This document shows positions 1-8,105 of a stretch of DNA of 64,000 nt, piece after piece. Source of the stretch: an uncultured Duncaniella sp. (GTDB lineage Bacteria > Bacteroidota > Bacteroidia > Bacteroidales > Muribaculaceae); assembly GCF_910578445.1 (NCBI RefSeq), contig NZ_CAJTQC010000001.1, positions 248,929 to 312,928 on the forward strand. The letters are read 5' to 3'. The translations under genes were made by a program, and so were the position numbers. Each line of letters starts with the position of its first letter. The first letter of the stretch is position 1. The notes beneath the pieces are model-generated. The model searched no databases and had not been told where the DNA came from. It saw nothing but the letters and a program-made list of their open reading frames with translations.

Positions 1-1637
1 ACAAAGTGGTTCGCAGCGATAACAATACCCCCCGTGTCGACATTGACGGTCGCGAATATACTCCACAGGAAATCTCAGCCATGATTCTTCAGAAAATGAA
101 GAAGACAGCTGAAGACTACCTCGGACAGTCAGTGACCGAAGCTGTCATCACCGTTCCTGCCTACTTCAACGACTCACAGCGTCAGGCAACAAAGGAAGCC
201 GGTGAAATCGCCGGTCTTACTGTAAAGCGTATCGTCAACGAGCCTACCGCAGCAGCTCTTGCCTACGGTCTCGACAAGTCAGACAAGGATCAGAAGATCG
301 CAGTGTTTGACCTCGGTGGCGGTACATTCGATATCTCAATCCTTGAACTCGGCGACGGCGTGTTTGAAGTAAAATCAACCAACGGTGACACCCACCTCGG
401 TGGTGACGACTTCGACCACGTAATCATCGACTGGCTTGCCAACGAATTTGAAAAAGAAGAAGGCATAGACCTCCGCAAGGATGCCATGGCTCTTCAGCGT
501 CTTAAGGAAGCAGCCGAGAAGGCCAAGATTGAACTTTCGTCGACCACATCGACTGAAATCAACCTTCCCTACATCACTGCAACAGCAACAGGTCCTAAGC
601 ACCTTGTAAAGACCCTTACACGTGCTCAGTTCGAACAGCTCGCCGACAATCTCATTCAGGCAACAATCAAGCCTTGCGAACAAGCCCTCAAGGATGCAGG
701 CATGACTCCTAAAGATATTGACGAAGTAATCCTCGTCGGTGGTTCTACCCGTATCCCCGCTATCCAGCAGGTTGTTGAGAAATTCTTCGGCAAAGCACCT
801 TCAAAGGGTGTAAACCCCGACGAAGTCGTAGCCGTAGGCGCAGCAATTCAGGGCGGTGTCCTCTCAGGCGATGTGAAAGACGTGCTTCTTCTTGACGTTG
901 TTCCTCTGTCAATCGGTATCGAGACTCTCGGTGGCGTGATGACTAAGATGATTGAAGCCAACACCACTATCCCGACCCGTAAGAGCGAGACATTCTCGAC
1001 CGCAGCCGACAATCAGCCTTCAGTTGAAATCCACGTGCTTCAGGGCGAACGTCCTATGGCTAAGGACGACAAGACTCTCGGTAAGTTCCACCTCGATGGA
1101 ATCGCTCCCGCACCCCGTGGCATACCTCAGATTGAAGTTACTTTCGAAGTCGATGCCAACGGTATCCTCAACGTATCAGCCAAGGATAAGGCTACAGGCA
1201 AGGAACAGAGCATCCGTATCGAAGCTTCAAGCGGTCTTACCGACGCTGAAATCGAACGTATGAAGAAAGAAGCTGAAGCCAATGCAGCAGCCGATGCCAA
1301 GGAAAAGGAAAAGATTGATAAGCTCAACCACGCTGACACTGTAATCTTCCAGACAGAAAAACAGCTTCAGGAGCTTGGCGATAAGATTCCTGCCGACAAG
1401 AAGGCTCAGATTGACAACGCCCTCAATAAGCTTAAAGAAGCTCACAAGGCTCAGGACATCGCAGCTATCGACTCTGCAATCACCGAAATCCAGAACACAT
1501 TCGGTGCAATCCAGCAGGAAATCCTCAACGCACAGCAGGCAGCAGGCGCACAGCCCGGAGCTAATCCCGGCGCATCGCAGCCCAACAACCCCGGCGAAGG
1601 CCACGTTGACGACGTTGAATTTGAGGAAGTGAAGTAA
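1..1637 (+). CDS. dnaK: Molecular chaperone DnaK (Hsp70), 5' end outside window
   Basis: ATP-dependent chaperone that binds exposed hydrophobic segments and works with DnaJ and GrpE in the cytoplasm. The window holds 544 codons of a protein usually near 640 residues; the frame is open to the window edge, so roughly the first 95 residues are missing. Visible family signatures are VNEPTAAALAYG, the phosphate-binding DLGGGTFD, and ILVGGSTRIP, followed by the substrate-binding domain and helical lid. The tail is Gly/Pro/Asn/Ala-rich and ends in an acidic DDVEFEEVK, as DnaK proteins do. An ORF finder may pick the GTG at base 6 as a start, but this is internal. A strong hairpin terminator follows the stop. 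Confidence 0.98.
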   Translation, partial: KVVRSDNNTPRVDIDGREYTPQEISAMILQKMKKTAEDYLGQSVTEAVITVPAYFNDSQRQATKEAGEIAGLTVKRIVNEPTAAALAYGLDKSDKDQKIAVFDLGGGTFDISILELGDGVFEVKSTNGDTHLGGDDFDHVIIDWLANEFEKEEGIDLRKDAMALQRLKEAAEKAKIELSSTTSTEINLPYITATATGPKHLVKTLTRAQFEQLADNLIQATIKPCEQALKDAGMTPKDIDEVILVGGSTRIPAIQQVVEKFFGKAPSKGVNPDEVVAVGAAIQGGVLSGDVKDVLLLDVVPLSIGIETLGGVMTKMIEANTTIPTRKSETFSTAADNQPSVEIHVLQGERPMAKDDKTLGKFHLDGIAPAPRGIPQIEVTFEVDANGILNVSAKDKATGKEQSIRIEASSGLTDAEIERMKKEAEANAAADAKEKEKIDKLNHADTVIFQTEKQLQELGDKIPADKKAQIDNALNKLKEAHKAQDIAAIDSAITEIQNTFGAIQQEILNAQQAAGAQPGANPGASQPNNPGEGHVDDVEFEEVK

Positions 1638-1657
1638 ACCATCAAACCAACGATAAC

Positions 1658-1694
1658 AAAATGGAGTGTAACTCAGTGAGTTACACTCCATTTT
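1658..1694 (+). terminator. Intrinsic terminator after dnaK
   Basis: Perfect 18-bp inverted repeat (1658-1675 and 1677-1694) that begins with AAAA and ends with TTTT, 20 bases after the dnaK stop. The U-rich 3' side is part of the stem, so it could work in either direction. Confidence 0.85.
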
Positions 1695-1979
1695 CATTTA
1701 CACTTTTCTCTACGAGTACTTGTTTTCTATGGCTTTTTAGTTTATATTTGCATCAAATTTGTACCATTACAGAAATGTGAAGACGAAGTATACTTACGTT
1801 ACAGATTTGAAGATTAAGTAATACAATTCACTACTATCCACTAAAAATAGACGTGTTTAAAAATTAAATAAATTCGGTTCACTTATTGATATTTTTGAGA
1901 GCGACAAGTCAATTGTAACTTGAAATTCTACACTCTTGATGCCATAATCAGAGTCGGATATCTAAACCATAATTAAGCC
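1695..1979. other. AT-rich intergenic region before the Fic gene
   Basis: About 285 bases with no convincing ORF. The only element I can support is a Bacteroidetes-type promoter near 1720-1750; the rest would be a long 5' leader of roughly 220 bases for the Fic gene. No ribosomal or structured RNA was recognised. Confidence 0.5.
1720..1750 (+). promoter_or_regulatory. Putative promoter for the Fic gene
   Basis: A TTG triplet at 1720-1722 and TATATTTG at 1743-1750, separated by 20 bases. This matches the Bacteroidetes primary-sigma pattern TTTG-N19-21-TAnnTTTG. It lies beyond the dnaK terminator, so it should start an independent transcript. Confidence 0.5.
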
Positions 1980-2864
1980 ATGAGCGAAGTACAGAAAATA
2001 TCAATACGATTCTTTGACGACCGCGAAGTGCGGGCTGTCTGGGACGAGGCAGGAGCAAAATGGTGGTTCTCAGTGCTTGATATAGTCGGGGTGCTCAACG
2101 CACAGGATGACTATGCCAAGAACCGCAATTACTGGAAGTACCTGAAAACCAAACTACGCAACGAAGGCAATGAAGTGGTTAGTGCCACTAACCAGTTGAA
2201 ACTGCTTGCTCCAGATGGGAAACGCCGTCTCACGGATGTGCTTGATAATGTCGGTGTTATAGCTTTGGCAAAGAGTTTCCCGAACAATAAGGCTTCCCGA
2301 TTCACTGAATGGTTCACCAACAGCGACGAGAGTATTGACGGCAAAAGTCGGTCGAAAGCATACGCTTTGTTTGAGAGCAGCCTTATCGATAGTATCGAGG
2401 TTGGCACGGTGAGAGGATTACAGCAGATTCATGCTTATCTTTTCGGAGGCCTTTATTATTTCGCCGGACAAATAAGGACCGTCAATATAGCCAAAGCCGG
2501 ATTCCAGTTCGCGATGGCTCAATATTTGGGTCAGACATTGGAGAATGTTGAACGTATGCCGGAGGATTCGTTCAACAATATCATTGACAAGTATGTTGAA
2601 ATGAATGTCGCCCATCCGTTCAGAGAAGGCAACGGTCGCGCTACCCGCATTTGGCTCGATCTCATGTTGAAGAAAAATCTACAACATTGCATTGACTGGA
2701 GTCACGTCAACAAACGTAAATACCTCGAAGCTATGACACGTAGCGTTGTCGATTCAACTGCTATCAAAGATTTGCTTCGGTCAGCACTTACTAACAAGAT
2801 AAACGACCGCGACACTTTCATGAAAGGTATCGACTACTCATATTATTACGAACAGGAAGACTGA
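1980..2864 (+). CDS. Class III Fic adenylyltransferase with Bro-N-like N-terminal domain
   Basis: Fic enzymes transfer AMP or other phospho-moieties onto hydroxyl groups of target proteins. The Fic motif HPFREGNGR is intact at residues 212-220, with H212 as expected catalytic base. The Fic half (about 125-294) closely resembles the Neisseria meningitidis enzyme as I recall it, including a C-terminal inhibitory helix ending SYYYEQ (S287, E291); the usual G or N after the glutamate is Q here. Residues about 5-115 resemble the Bro-N antirepressor-type domain (WWFSVLDIV, RLTDVLDNVG, FTEWF). Such a domain may bind DNA, but its role in this fusion is not known to me. The protein has its own inhibitory motif, so no separate antitoxin is needed. 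The target is unknown. Confidence 0.85.
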   Translation: MSEVQKISIRFFDDREVRAVWDEAGAKWWFSVLDIVGVLNAQDDYAKNRNYWKYLKTKLRNEGNEVVSATNQLKLLAPDGKRRLTDVLDNVGVIALAKSFPNNKASRFTEWFTNSDESIDGKSRSKAYALFESSLIDSIEVGTVRGLQQIHAYLFGGLYYFAGQIRTVNIAKAGFQFAMAQYLGQTLENVERMPEDSFNNIIDKYVEMNVAHPFREGNGRATRIWLDLMLKKNLQHCIDWSHVNKRKYLEAMTRSVVDSTAIKDLLRSALTNKINDRDTFMKGIDYSYYYEQED

Positions 2865-2905
2865 TTGTATATTACAAAAGAAAAGGTCGGTTCAGACTTT
2901 TTTCG

Positions 2906-2913
2906 TAACTTTG
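2906..2913 (+). promoter_or_regulatory. -7 box for the zeta-like kinase operon
   Basis: TAACTTTG matches the Bacteroidetes -7 consensus TAnnTTTG, 26 bases before the ATG of the small gene. No clear -33 TTTG is visible at the right distance. Confidence 0.5.
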
Positions 2914-2938
2914 GCGTTGAATAAGAAAAGATTATATT

Positions 2939-3154
2939 ATGTCGGAAGCAGAGATGAATAATTATCGACTGACGTCGATGGAGGAGCCGGGCGATGAGCG
3001 CATGGCTCAGATTATGCGTGAGGTTGCCGAGGATGCCCGCGAAAGCACCCGCCGGGCTGCCGAACGTGTGGCTGCCGGGATTGAAGCGGCTACGCAGGCG
3101 GCACGCGCAAGAGTTGAAGAAACCTTAAACAGGCTTCACAATGGCGGCAAGTGA
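2939..3154 (+). CDS. Small helical protein paired with a zeta-like kinase (candidate antitoxin)
   Basis: A 71-residue protein, charged and Ala/Glu/Arg-rich, predicted almost wholly alpha-helical from about residue 17 on (AEDARESTRRAAERVAAG). It overlaps the following kinase gene by 14 bases, so the two are very likely translationally coupled. Its N-terminal NNYRLTSMEEP resembles, from memory, small proteins encoded before zeta-like kinases in other Bacteroidales. Position and size suggest an antitoxin or regulatory partner, but it is not recognisably an epsilon antitoxin, and the function is inferred from context only. Confidence 0.7.
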   Translation: MSEAEMNNYRLTSMEEPGDERMAQIMREVAEDARESTRRAAERVAAGIEAATQAARARVEETLNRLHNGGK

Positions 3155-3743
3155 ACATCGTCCGGTCCTGATTGTGATTGCCGGACCTAATGGATCGGGC
3201 AAGACTTCCGTGACCTCCAAGATTCTGCATCATGAATGGCTGGAAGATTCGGAATATATCAACCCTGATAATGTCGCACGTGATATATTCGGCGACTGGA
3301 ACAATCAGGAGTCAGTTCTCAAAGCCGCCAACTATTGCAATGAATGGAGGGAAAAATGTCTTTCAGAACGCAAGAGCCATATATTTGAAACTGTGATGTC
3401 GGCCACCGATAAGGTCAATTACATTCTCAGAGCTAAGCAATCCGGATTCTTTATCCGTCTGTTCTTCGTTTCCACTGAATCGCCGACAATAAATGCGAAG
3501 CGAGTAGCAAACCGAGTGCTGAATGGAGGTCACGATGTGCCTATACCTAAAATCATATCCCGCTACGACAAGTCCATCGCAAACTGTATAGCCTTGGCTC
3601 CATACGTTGACAGGCTCTATGTCTACGACAACTCAATCGAGGACGCGGAAGCCCGGCTTTTGTTCCGACTGAGCGACGGTGAGCTTGCAAAACGCTATGT
3701 TGAAGAGCTTCCCAACTGGGCTTCAAACATACTTCCGAGATAA
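3141..3743 (+). CDS. Zeta-toxin-like P-loop kinase
   Basis: A 200-residue P-loop kinase with Walker A GPNGSGKT at residues 15-22, an INPDNVARDIF segment after it, and the RVLNGGHDVPIPKIISRY signature typical of the zeta-like family. Classical zeta toxins phosphorylate UDP-N-acetylglucosamine and block cell-wall synthesis. Many chromosomal relatives of this length have no demonstrated toxicity, so the substrate is uncertain. It is the second gene of a two-gene unit and overlaps the small helical gene by 14 bases; the ATG at 3141 is the first start in frame. A kinase unrelated to toxin-antitoxin function is possible. Confidence 0.8.
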   Translation: MAASEHRPVLIVIAGPNGSGKTSVTSKILHHEWLEDSEYINPDNVARDIFGDWNNQESVLKAANYCNEWREKCLSERKSHIFETVMSATDKVNYILRAKQSGFFIRLFFVSTESPTINAKRVANRVLNGGHDVPIPKIISRYDKSIANCIALAPYVDRLYVYDNSIEDAEARLLFRLSDGELAKRYVEELPNWASNILPR

Positions 3744-3864
3744 GAAACGATGAAGTAACCGATGGCATTCTTATGAACTTGTCATCGGCAAAGCCACTTT
3801 GCTCCCATAATAATATTTTTTATGCGGTAATCAGCAGAATACCCTACTCTCTCCCCCTCAAAAA

Positions 3865-3902
3865 AATCAGCCTCCGAGACGGAATTATCTCGGAGGCTGA
3901 TT
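3865..3902 (-). terminator. Intrinsic terminator of the fructokinase operon
   Basis: Perfect 15-bp stem (3865-3879 with 3888-3902), 8-base loop, and an A-run at 3860-3866 that reads as a U-tract on the minus strand. It lies just after the fructokinase stop. Confidence 0.9.
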
Positions 3903-3926
3903 ACATTCAATACATATGTATCTAAA

Positions 3927-4805
3927 TCAGGCTGTAAATTCAGCGGGGAGGATTGGCATAGCGCCTTGACATGTGCAGACGAAAGCAGAGGTCTGAACAG
4001 CAAGAGCGTGAGCCTCGGCTACCGACTTACCTTTAATTATGCTTGAGATAAAGGCTGCGGTAAATGAATCGCCTGCACCGACCGTATCCGCCACTTCCAC
4101 TTTGGGTGTCGGCTGAAACGAAACATTACCGGGTGTGAAAACATAGCTGCCGTTGATGCCACAGGTGAGAATCAGCATCTTAAGATTGTATTTTCCAAGC
4201 AGAATCCAGCACTTATCCTGAAGGTCAATACCGGGATAGCCGAACATGCGGCTGACTGTCACAAGTTCCTCATCATTTATCTTGAGGATATTGCATCGCT
4301 CCATCGAGCTACACAAAATCTCTTTGTTGTAGAAACCCTGACGAAGATTGACATCAAACACGACAAGACTGTCATCTGACTTAGGCATTACATCAAGGAA
4401 ACGGTTTATCGTGTTGCGCGACACCACATTGCGCTGTGCGAGAGAACCGAAACACACTGCCTTGGTATTTTTTGCAAGCTCCTCAAGACTTTGGGTGCAA
4501 GGAATATTGTCCCACGCCACATTTTCTTTTATCTCATATTGAGGTATACCGGCCTGATCAATCTCAACCTGCACAGTTCCTGTCGGATAAGGCACGGTCT
4601 CTATCAACTGATTCAGCCCTTTGGATGTAAAATTGTCAAGAATTTCCTTACCGAGCGCATCGTCGCCAACTGCGCTGACCACACAGCTCGGAAGTCCGAA
4701 CTGCGACACGTGATACGCAAAATTTGCAGGAGCGCCACCGATTTTCTTTCCTTCAGGGAGAACATCCCACAGAGCCTCTCCCATTCCGACTACATAGTCT
4801 TTCAT
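3927..4805 (-). CDS. Fructokinase (PfkB family)
   Basis: Phosphorylates intracellular fructose to fructose 6-phosphate with ATP. The protein has 292 residues, normal for PfkB sugar kinases. The N-terminal substrate-binding GGAPANFAYH is at residues 23-32 and the C-terminal DTVGAGDSF anion-hole and catalytic-base motif at 240-248, with D246 as expected base. It is the last gene of the minus-strand set GH32, MFS importer, fructokinase, 12 bases after the importer and followed by a strong terminator. Gene order matches the fructan locus of B. thetaiotaomicron, which supports fructose rather than another ketose as substrate. Confidence 0.92.
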   Translation of the reverse strand: MKDYVVGMGEALWDVLPEGKKIGGAPANFAYHVSQFGLPSCVVSAVGDDALGKEILDNFTSKGLNQLIETVPYPTGTVQVEIDQAGIPQYEIKENVAWDNIPCTQSLEELAKNTKAVCFGSLAQRNVVSRNTINRFLDVMPKSDDSLVVFDVNLRQGFYNKEILCSSMERCNILKINDEELVTVSRMFGYPGIDLQDKCWILLGKYNLKMLILTCGINGSYVFTPGNVSFQPTPKVEVADTVGAGDSFTAAFISSIIKGKSVAEAHALAVQTSAFVCTCQGAMPILPAEFTA

Positions 4806-4817
4806 GATTCTTTCTAT

Positions 4818-6005
4818 TTATTTTATGGTTTTAATCTTAATAGTGTAGTAAAGCAGATAGGTTACACCGACTGTCATGACAGCGACAGCACCAATCTGGC
4901 CGATAGCATCGGCAGCATATCCCATAGCAAGCGGGAACACCGTGCCACCGAAAAGCCCCATAATCATGAGGCCGGACACCTCGTTCTTCTCTTTCGGAGA
5001 ACTGATGAGAGCCTGCGAAAAAACTATCGGGAAAATGTTGGAATTGCCGAATCCGATAAGGGCAAGCGCCACATAAATCGGGGTAAGAGTATCACAAACA
5101 GCAAGCATCACCATTGCCACAAGCATCATTACGACACTGAGCCCGAAGAAAAGTTTCGATGAAACCGAACGCAGAATAAACGCGCCTGCAAACGAACCGA
5201 CAGTGCGGAATATGAAATAGATACCTGTTGCGAAACCGGCCTCTTCCAGAGGAAGCCCCATACGCTCCATAATTATCTTAGGGGCAGTCGTGTTCGTGCC
5301 GACATCAATTCCGACATGGCATATGATTCCAAGGAAACACAGCAACACGAATGGACGGCCAAGAAGTCTCAGGCACTCCCCTACACCCGATGCCTTGTCA
5401 GGACGCTCCTCCTCAATAGGAGTCGCACCGAGTGCAGAAATAGAGAGGAAACAGATTACAGCGTAAACCACGAACAGTGCACGCCATCCAAGGCCGAAAG
5501 TCGGAAGGAAGGTCGTAGCGCCCCATGCGGCAAGTATCGGAGCGAGAAACGAGGCGATAGCCTTAACGAACTGTCCGAAAGTCAGGGTCGATGCAAGTTT
5601 GTCGCCACTGATCAGATTGGTGACAAGAGGATTTAGAGAGGTCTGCATGATGGCATTGCCGATTCCAAGCAGAGAGAACGAGATAAGCATTGTAAGGTAA
5701 CTGTCGTCCGTGACAGGAATTATCAGAGAGGCAGCTGTGACCACAAGGCTTAGCATGACTGTCTTTTTGCGTCCGATTCTGTTCATCAGCATGCCTGTCG
5801 GCACTGAGAATATCAAAAACCAGAAGAAGACAAGCGAAGGAAAAAGATTGGCCTGCGAATCGGTGAGGCCCAGATCCTTCTGGACGTAATTTGAAGCAGT
5901 TCCGACGAGATCCACAAATCCCATTGCGAAAAAGCATAGCATCACTGGCGCTATCTGCAACAAAGTGCTCTTTTTATCGGTGGCTAACGGTTGGGTGACT
6001 TCCAT
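4818..6005 (-). CDS. MFS sugar transporter, likely fructose importer
   Basis: A 395-residue major facilitator protein with about 12 hydrophobic segments, including the loop motif MNRIGRKKTV between helices 2 and 3. It lies between the GH32 hydrolase and the fructokinase on the same strand, the place of the inner-membrane monosaccharide importer in Bacteroides fructan loci. Its expected job is to move fructose released by GH32 from periplasm to cytoplasm. Substrate is inferred from context, since MFS sequence alone does not fix specificity. Confidence 0.85.
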   Translation of the reverse strand: MEVTQPLATDKKSTLLQIAPVMLCFFAMGFVDLVGTASNYVQKDLGLTDSQANLFPSLVFFWFLIFSVPTGMLMNRIGRKKTVMLSLVVTAASLIIPVTDDSYLTMLISFSLLGIGNAIMQTSLNPLVTNLISGDKLASTLTFGQFVKAIASFLAPILAAWGATTFLPTFGLGWRALFVVYAVICFLSISALGATPIEEERPDKASGVGECLRLLGRPFVLLCFLGIICHVGIDVGTNTTAPKIIMERMGLPLEEAGFATGIYFIFRTVGSFAGAFILRSVSSKLFFGLSVVMMLVAMVMLAVCDTLTPIYVALALIGFGNSNIFPIVFSQALISSPKEKNEVSGLMIMGLFGGTVFPLAMGYAADAIGQIGAVAVMTVGVTYLLYYTIKIKTIK

Positions 6006-6053
6006 ATTTCAGACTTATTTTTATTTTCTATGAATTCTATAATACAACTTTGT

Positions 6054-7895
6054 TTACTTGATTGAATAAATCCGGAAGTTGGCTATCTTGGAGGTTCCGC
6101 CCTCTGTCTTCACTGATAATGTTGAATAGGGCTCATTCGGAAAAACAAGATTTGTCATCACAAAACGGCCATTGTCGCCAAAGACCTCAATGCTCGAGCG
6201 GTCAATGAAAATACGAAGGCTTATATTTTTGCCATCACCGAAAGTCGGTGACAATGTCACAGCCGGAAAATCCTGACTGAAATCGACAATGCCGCTTTCA
6301 CGGCGGTCAAACGAAAGCGTACGCGCCGCAACATCATAAATCATCACTACTTTTTCACCCTTGCTGTTCGAAAGTTCCATGCTGACTTTCCCTGCATTAC
6401 CCGGATTGACATCCGCCAATATTTCGCAAACGCCATCATTCTCAGAGGGCAAACGGAATGAAACCGGTTTCTGCCCTATCTTCTTTGATTTTACATCAAG
6501 AGTAAGTTTACCGCGAAGTGCCTCCAGTTCCGGAGAGGGCGAAGATGAAGCGTATATCTCTCCGTCAGCTCCACGGAAAAGTCCGATTTCACGAGGAAGA
6601 GTGTTCGCACTCCTGAACTGCATGGTCGGCACTTCGGGAGCATATTGCCAGTTGCTCATCCAGCCGATAACTGTACGGCGGTTGTCCGGAGCATCGCTAA
6701 AACTTACGGTAGCATAATGGTCCTTACCATAATCGAGCCACTTTGTAGGGACATTGCCCGACGCATCCGTATCAGCCACAAATGTTTTGCCGTCAAAGTC
6801 ACCGACAAAATACTGAGTCGCACTTCCGCCGAACGGGCCACCTGGATTCAGGTTGCAGAGCAACACCCATTTCTTCTCACCGGAGCCCTCTACAGGCAAT
6901 TCAAACAAGTCGGGACATTCCCAGACACCGTCCTGCGCACCAAGCCCACGTCCAAAACGGCTCTGCAAGGTCCAATCCTTCATGTCGGGAGAGGTGAAAA
7001 TCAACATCTCGTGGTCAAGCGCATGTGCGAGCACCAAAGTCCATTCTTTTGTGTCAGGATTCCAGAACATGTTCGGGTCACGGGCCTCGCTCTCAAGCGT
7101 AAGGACAGGATTGCCCGCATATTTATTAAATGTCGCGCCATTGTCCTCACTCCAAGCAAGGCTCTGAATCTGGCTGGCGTCAGCCGAAGTGTACATGGCT
7201 ACTATCGCATCTTTCCCGAACCCGGCACTATTGTCCTTGTCGACCGCTGAACTGCCGCTGAAAATCATACCGAGGCCGTCGGGCTCAATCACCGCATCTT
7301 CCGACCGTGTCCAATGAATGAGGTCAGGACTTGTCGAATGTCCCCACGAAAGATTCTGCCACTTTGATCCGTAAGGATTCCACTGATAATACAAATGCCA
7401 GACACCGTCTTTATAAAACATTCCGTTAGGGTCATTCATCCAGCCGAAGAGAGGAGTGTGATGGTAAGCCGGACGAAATTTCTCACGGTTGGAAACGTCA
7501 AAAGTATCCGACACTTCAAAATTGGTCCAACACGCATCTTCCTTAGCCTCCCGGACCGACGAACGATTCTGGGATGTCACTACGTTAAGGAGAAGTTTCT
7601 TCCCCTTGTACTTTTCAATATTCAGCGGAACGGTGTAATCTACCTTGGATTTTGCAAGACGCACACTCAGTGTCTTATCAAGCCGTCCATCAACGAGGAC
7701 ATTGACGGCAGCCTCATCGTTTGATTCCTGAACAGGAAGTATGAGATACTTTCCGTCAGTCGTAACCCGGACCAAAGTGTTGTTTGTCCCGAGATGCTCG
7801 ACTTCAACACCGTTGCCGGCCATTGCATTCTGGTTGCCGGCTATTGCGGTAGCTGCTGTAACCAGAGTCATCATGATATTGGAAAATTTTTTCAT
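6054..7895 (-). CDS. GH32 fructan beta-fructosidase, secreted
   Basis: Glycoside hydrolase family 32 exo-type enzyme releasing fructose from fructans or sucrose-like ends. All three signatures are present: WMNDPNG at 152-158 with D155 as nucleophile, ARDP near 271-274 with the transition-state-stabilising Asp, and WECPDL with E326 as acid/base. Residues 1-27 form a Sec signal peptide ending near AMAG with no lipobox cysteine, which suggests a periplasmic enzyme. An additional beta-sandwich-like region precedes the five-bladed propeller (about 30-125), and the C-terminal beta-sandwich is present. It is the first gene of the minus-strand fructan operon. Linkage preference (inulin or levan) cannot be read from the sequence. 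Confidence 0.95.
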   Translation of the reverse strand: MKKFSNIMMTLVTAATAIAGNQNAMAGNGVEVEHLGTNNTLVRVTTDGKYLILPVQESNDEAAVNVLVDGRLDKTLSVRLAKSKVDYTVPLNIEKYKGKKLLLNVVTSQNRSSVREAKEDACWTNFEVSDTFDVSNREKFRPAYHHTPLFGWMNDPNGMFYKDGVWHLYYQWNPYGSKWQNLSWGHSTSPDLIHWTRSEDAVIEPDGLGMIFSGSSAVDKDNSAGFGKDAIVAMYTSADASQIQSLAWSEDNGATFNKYAGNPVLTLESEARDPNMFWNPDTKEWTLVLAHALDHEMLIFTSPDMKDWTLQSRFGRGLGAQDGVWECPDLFELPVEGSGEKKWVLLCNLNPGGPFGGSATQYFVGDFDGKTFVADTDASGNVPTKWLDYGKDHYATVSFSDAPDNRRTVIGWMSNWQYAPEVPTMQFRSANTLPREIGLFRGADGEIYASSSPSPELEALRGKLTLDVKSKKIGQKPVSFRLPSENDGVCEILADVNPGNAGKVSMELSNSKGEKVVMIYDVAARTLSFDRRESGIVDFSQDFPAVTLSPTFGDGKNISLRIFIDRSSIEVFGDNGRFVMTNLVFPNEPYSTLSVKTEGGTSKIANFRIYSIK

Positions 7896-7935
7896 ATTTA
7901 TTATAAGGTTTATGTCGCGTTTGATTTTGACAATG

Positions 7936-7943
7936 CAAATCTA
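7936..7943 (-). promoter_or_regulatory. -7 box for the GH32 operon
   Basis: On the minus strand this reads TAGATTTG, matching TAnnTTTG, about 40 bases before the GH32 start. The repeat at 7964-7975 lies 20 bases upstream, overlapping the place of the -33 box, where an activator could act. Confidence 0.55.
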
Positions 7944-7963
7944 CTAACTATTTCAAACAGCAA

Positions 7964-8002
7964 GTATTAAAAATCATGCATAAGGTACAACAAATGTTGC
8001 AT
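7964..8002. promoter_or_regulatory. Candidate regulator site in the GH32/sensor divergent region
   Basis: Contains GTATTAAAAATC (7964-7975), whose reverse complement occurs exactly at 11005-11016 before susC, and TGTTGCAT (7995-8002), whose reverse complement occurs at 11020-11027. Two words shared by the two promoters of one locus suggest a common activator site, most simply for the hybrid sensor encoded between them. This is inference from repeat sharing. Confidence 0.4.
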
Positions 8003-8049
8003 CGCACAAAATTTGCAAGTGAAGGCTCTGTTTTTCATATTATTATGAT

Positions 8050-8057
8050 TATCTTTG
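8050..8057 (+). promoter_or_regulatory. -7 box for the hybrid sensor gene
   Basis: TATCTTTG followed by GC, a good match to TAnnTTTG, 48 bases before the ATG. Confidence 0.55.
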
Positions 8058-8105
8058 CATGTATCGAACAAAACCTATCCAACAGACCGAATAATCTGAG
8101 ACCAC

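Noticed and set aside
1980..3743. Prophage remnant, suggested by the Bro-N-like domain
   Set aside because: No integrase, structural or lysis genes and no attachment repeats are present; Bro-N domains also occur in chromosomal genes.
4491..5162. Long plus-strand frame of 223 codons opposite the fructokinase and MFS genes
   Set aside because: It spans two well-supported genes on the other strand, has no family features, and has unnatural composition; it is a shadow frame.
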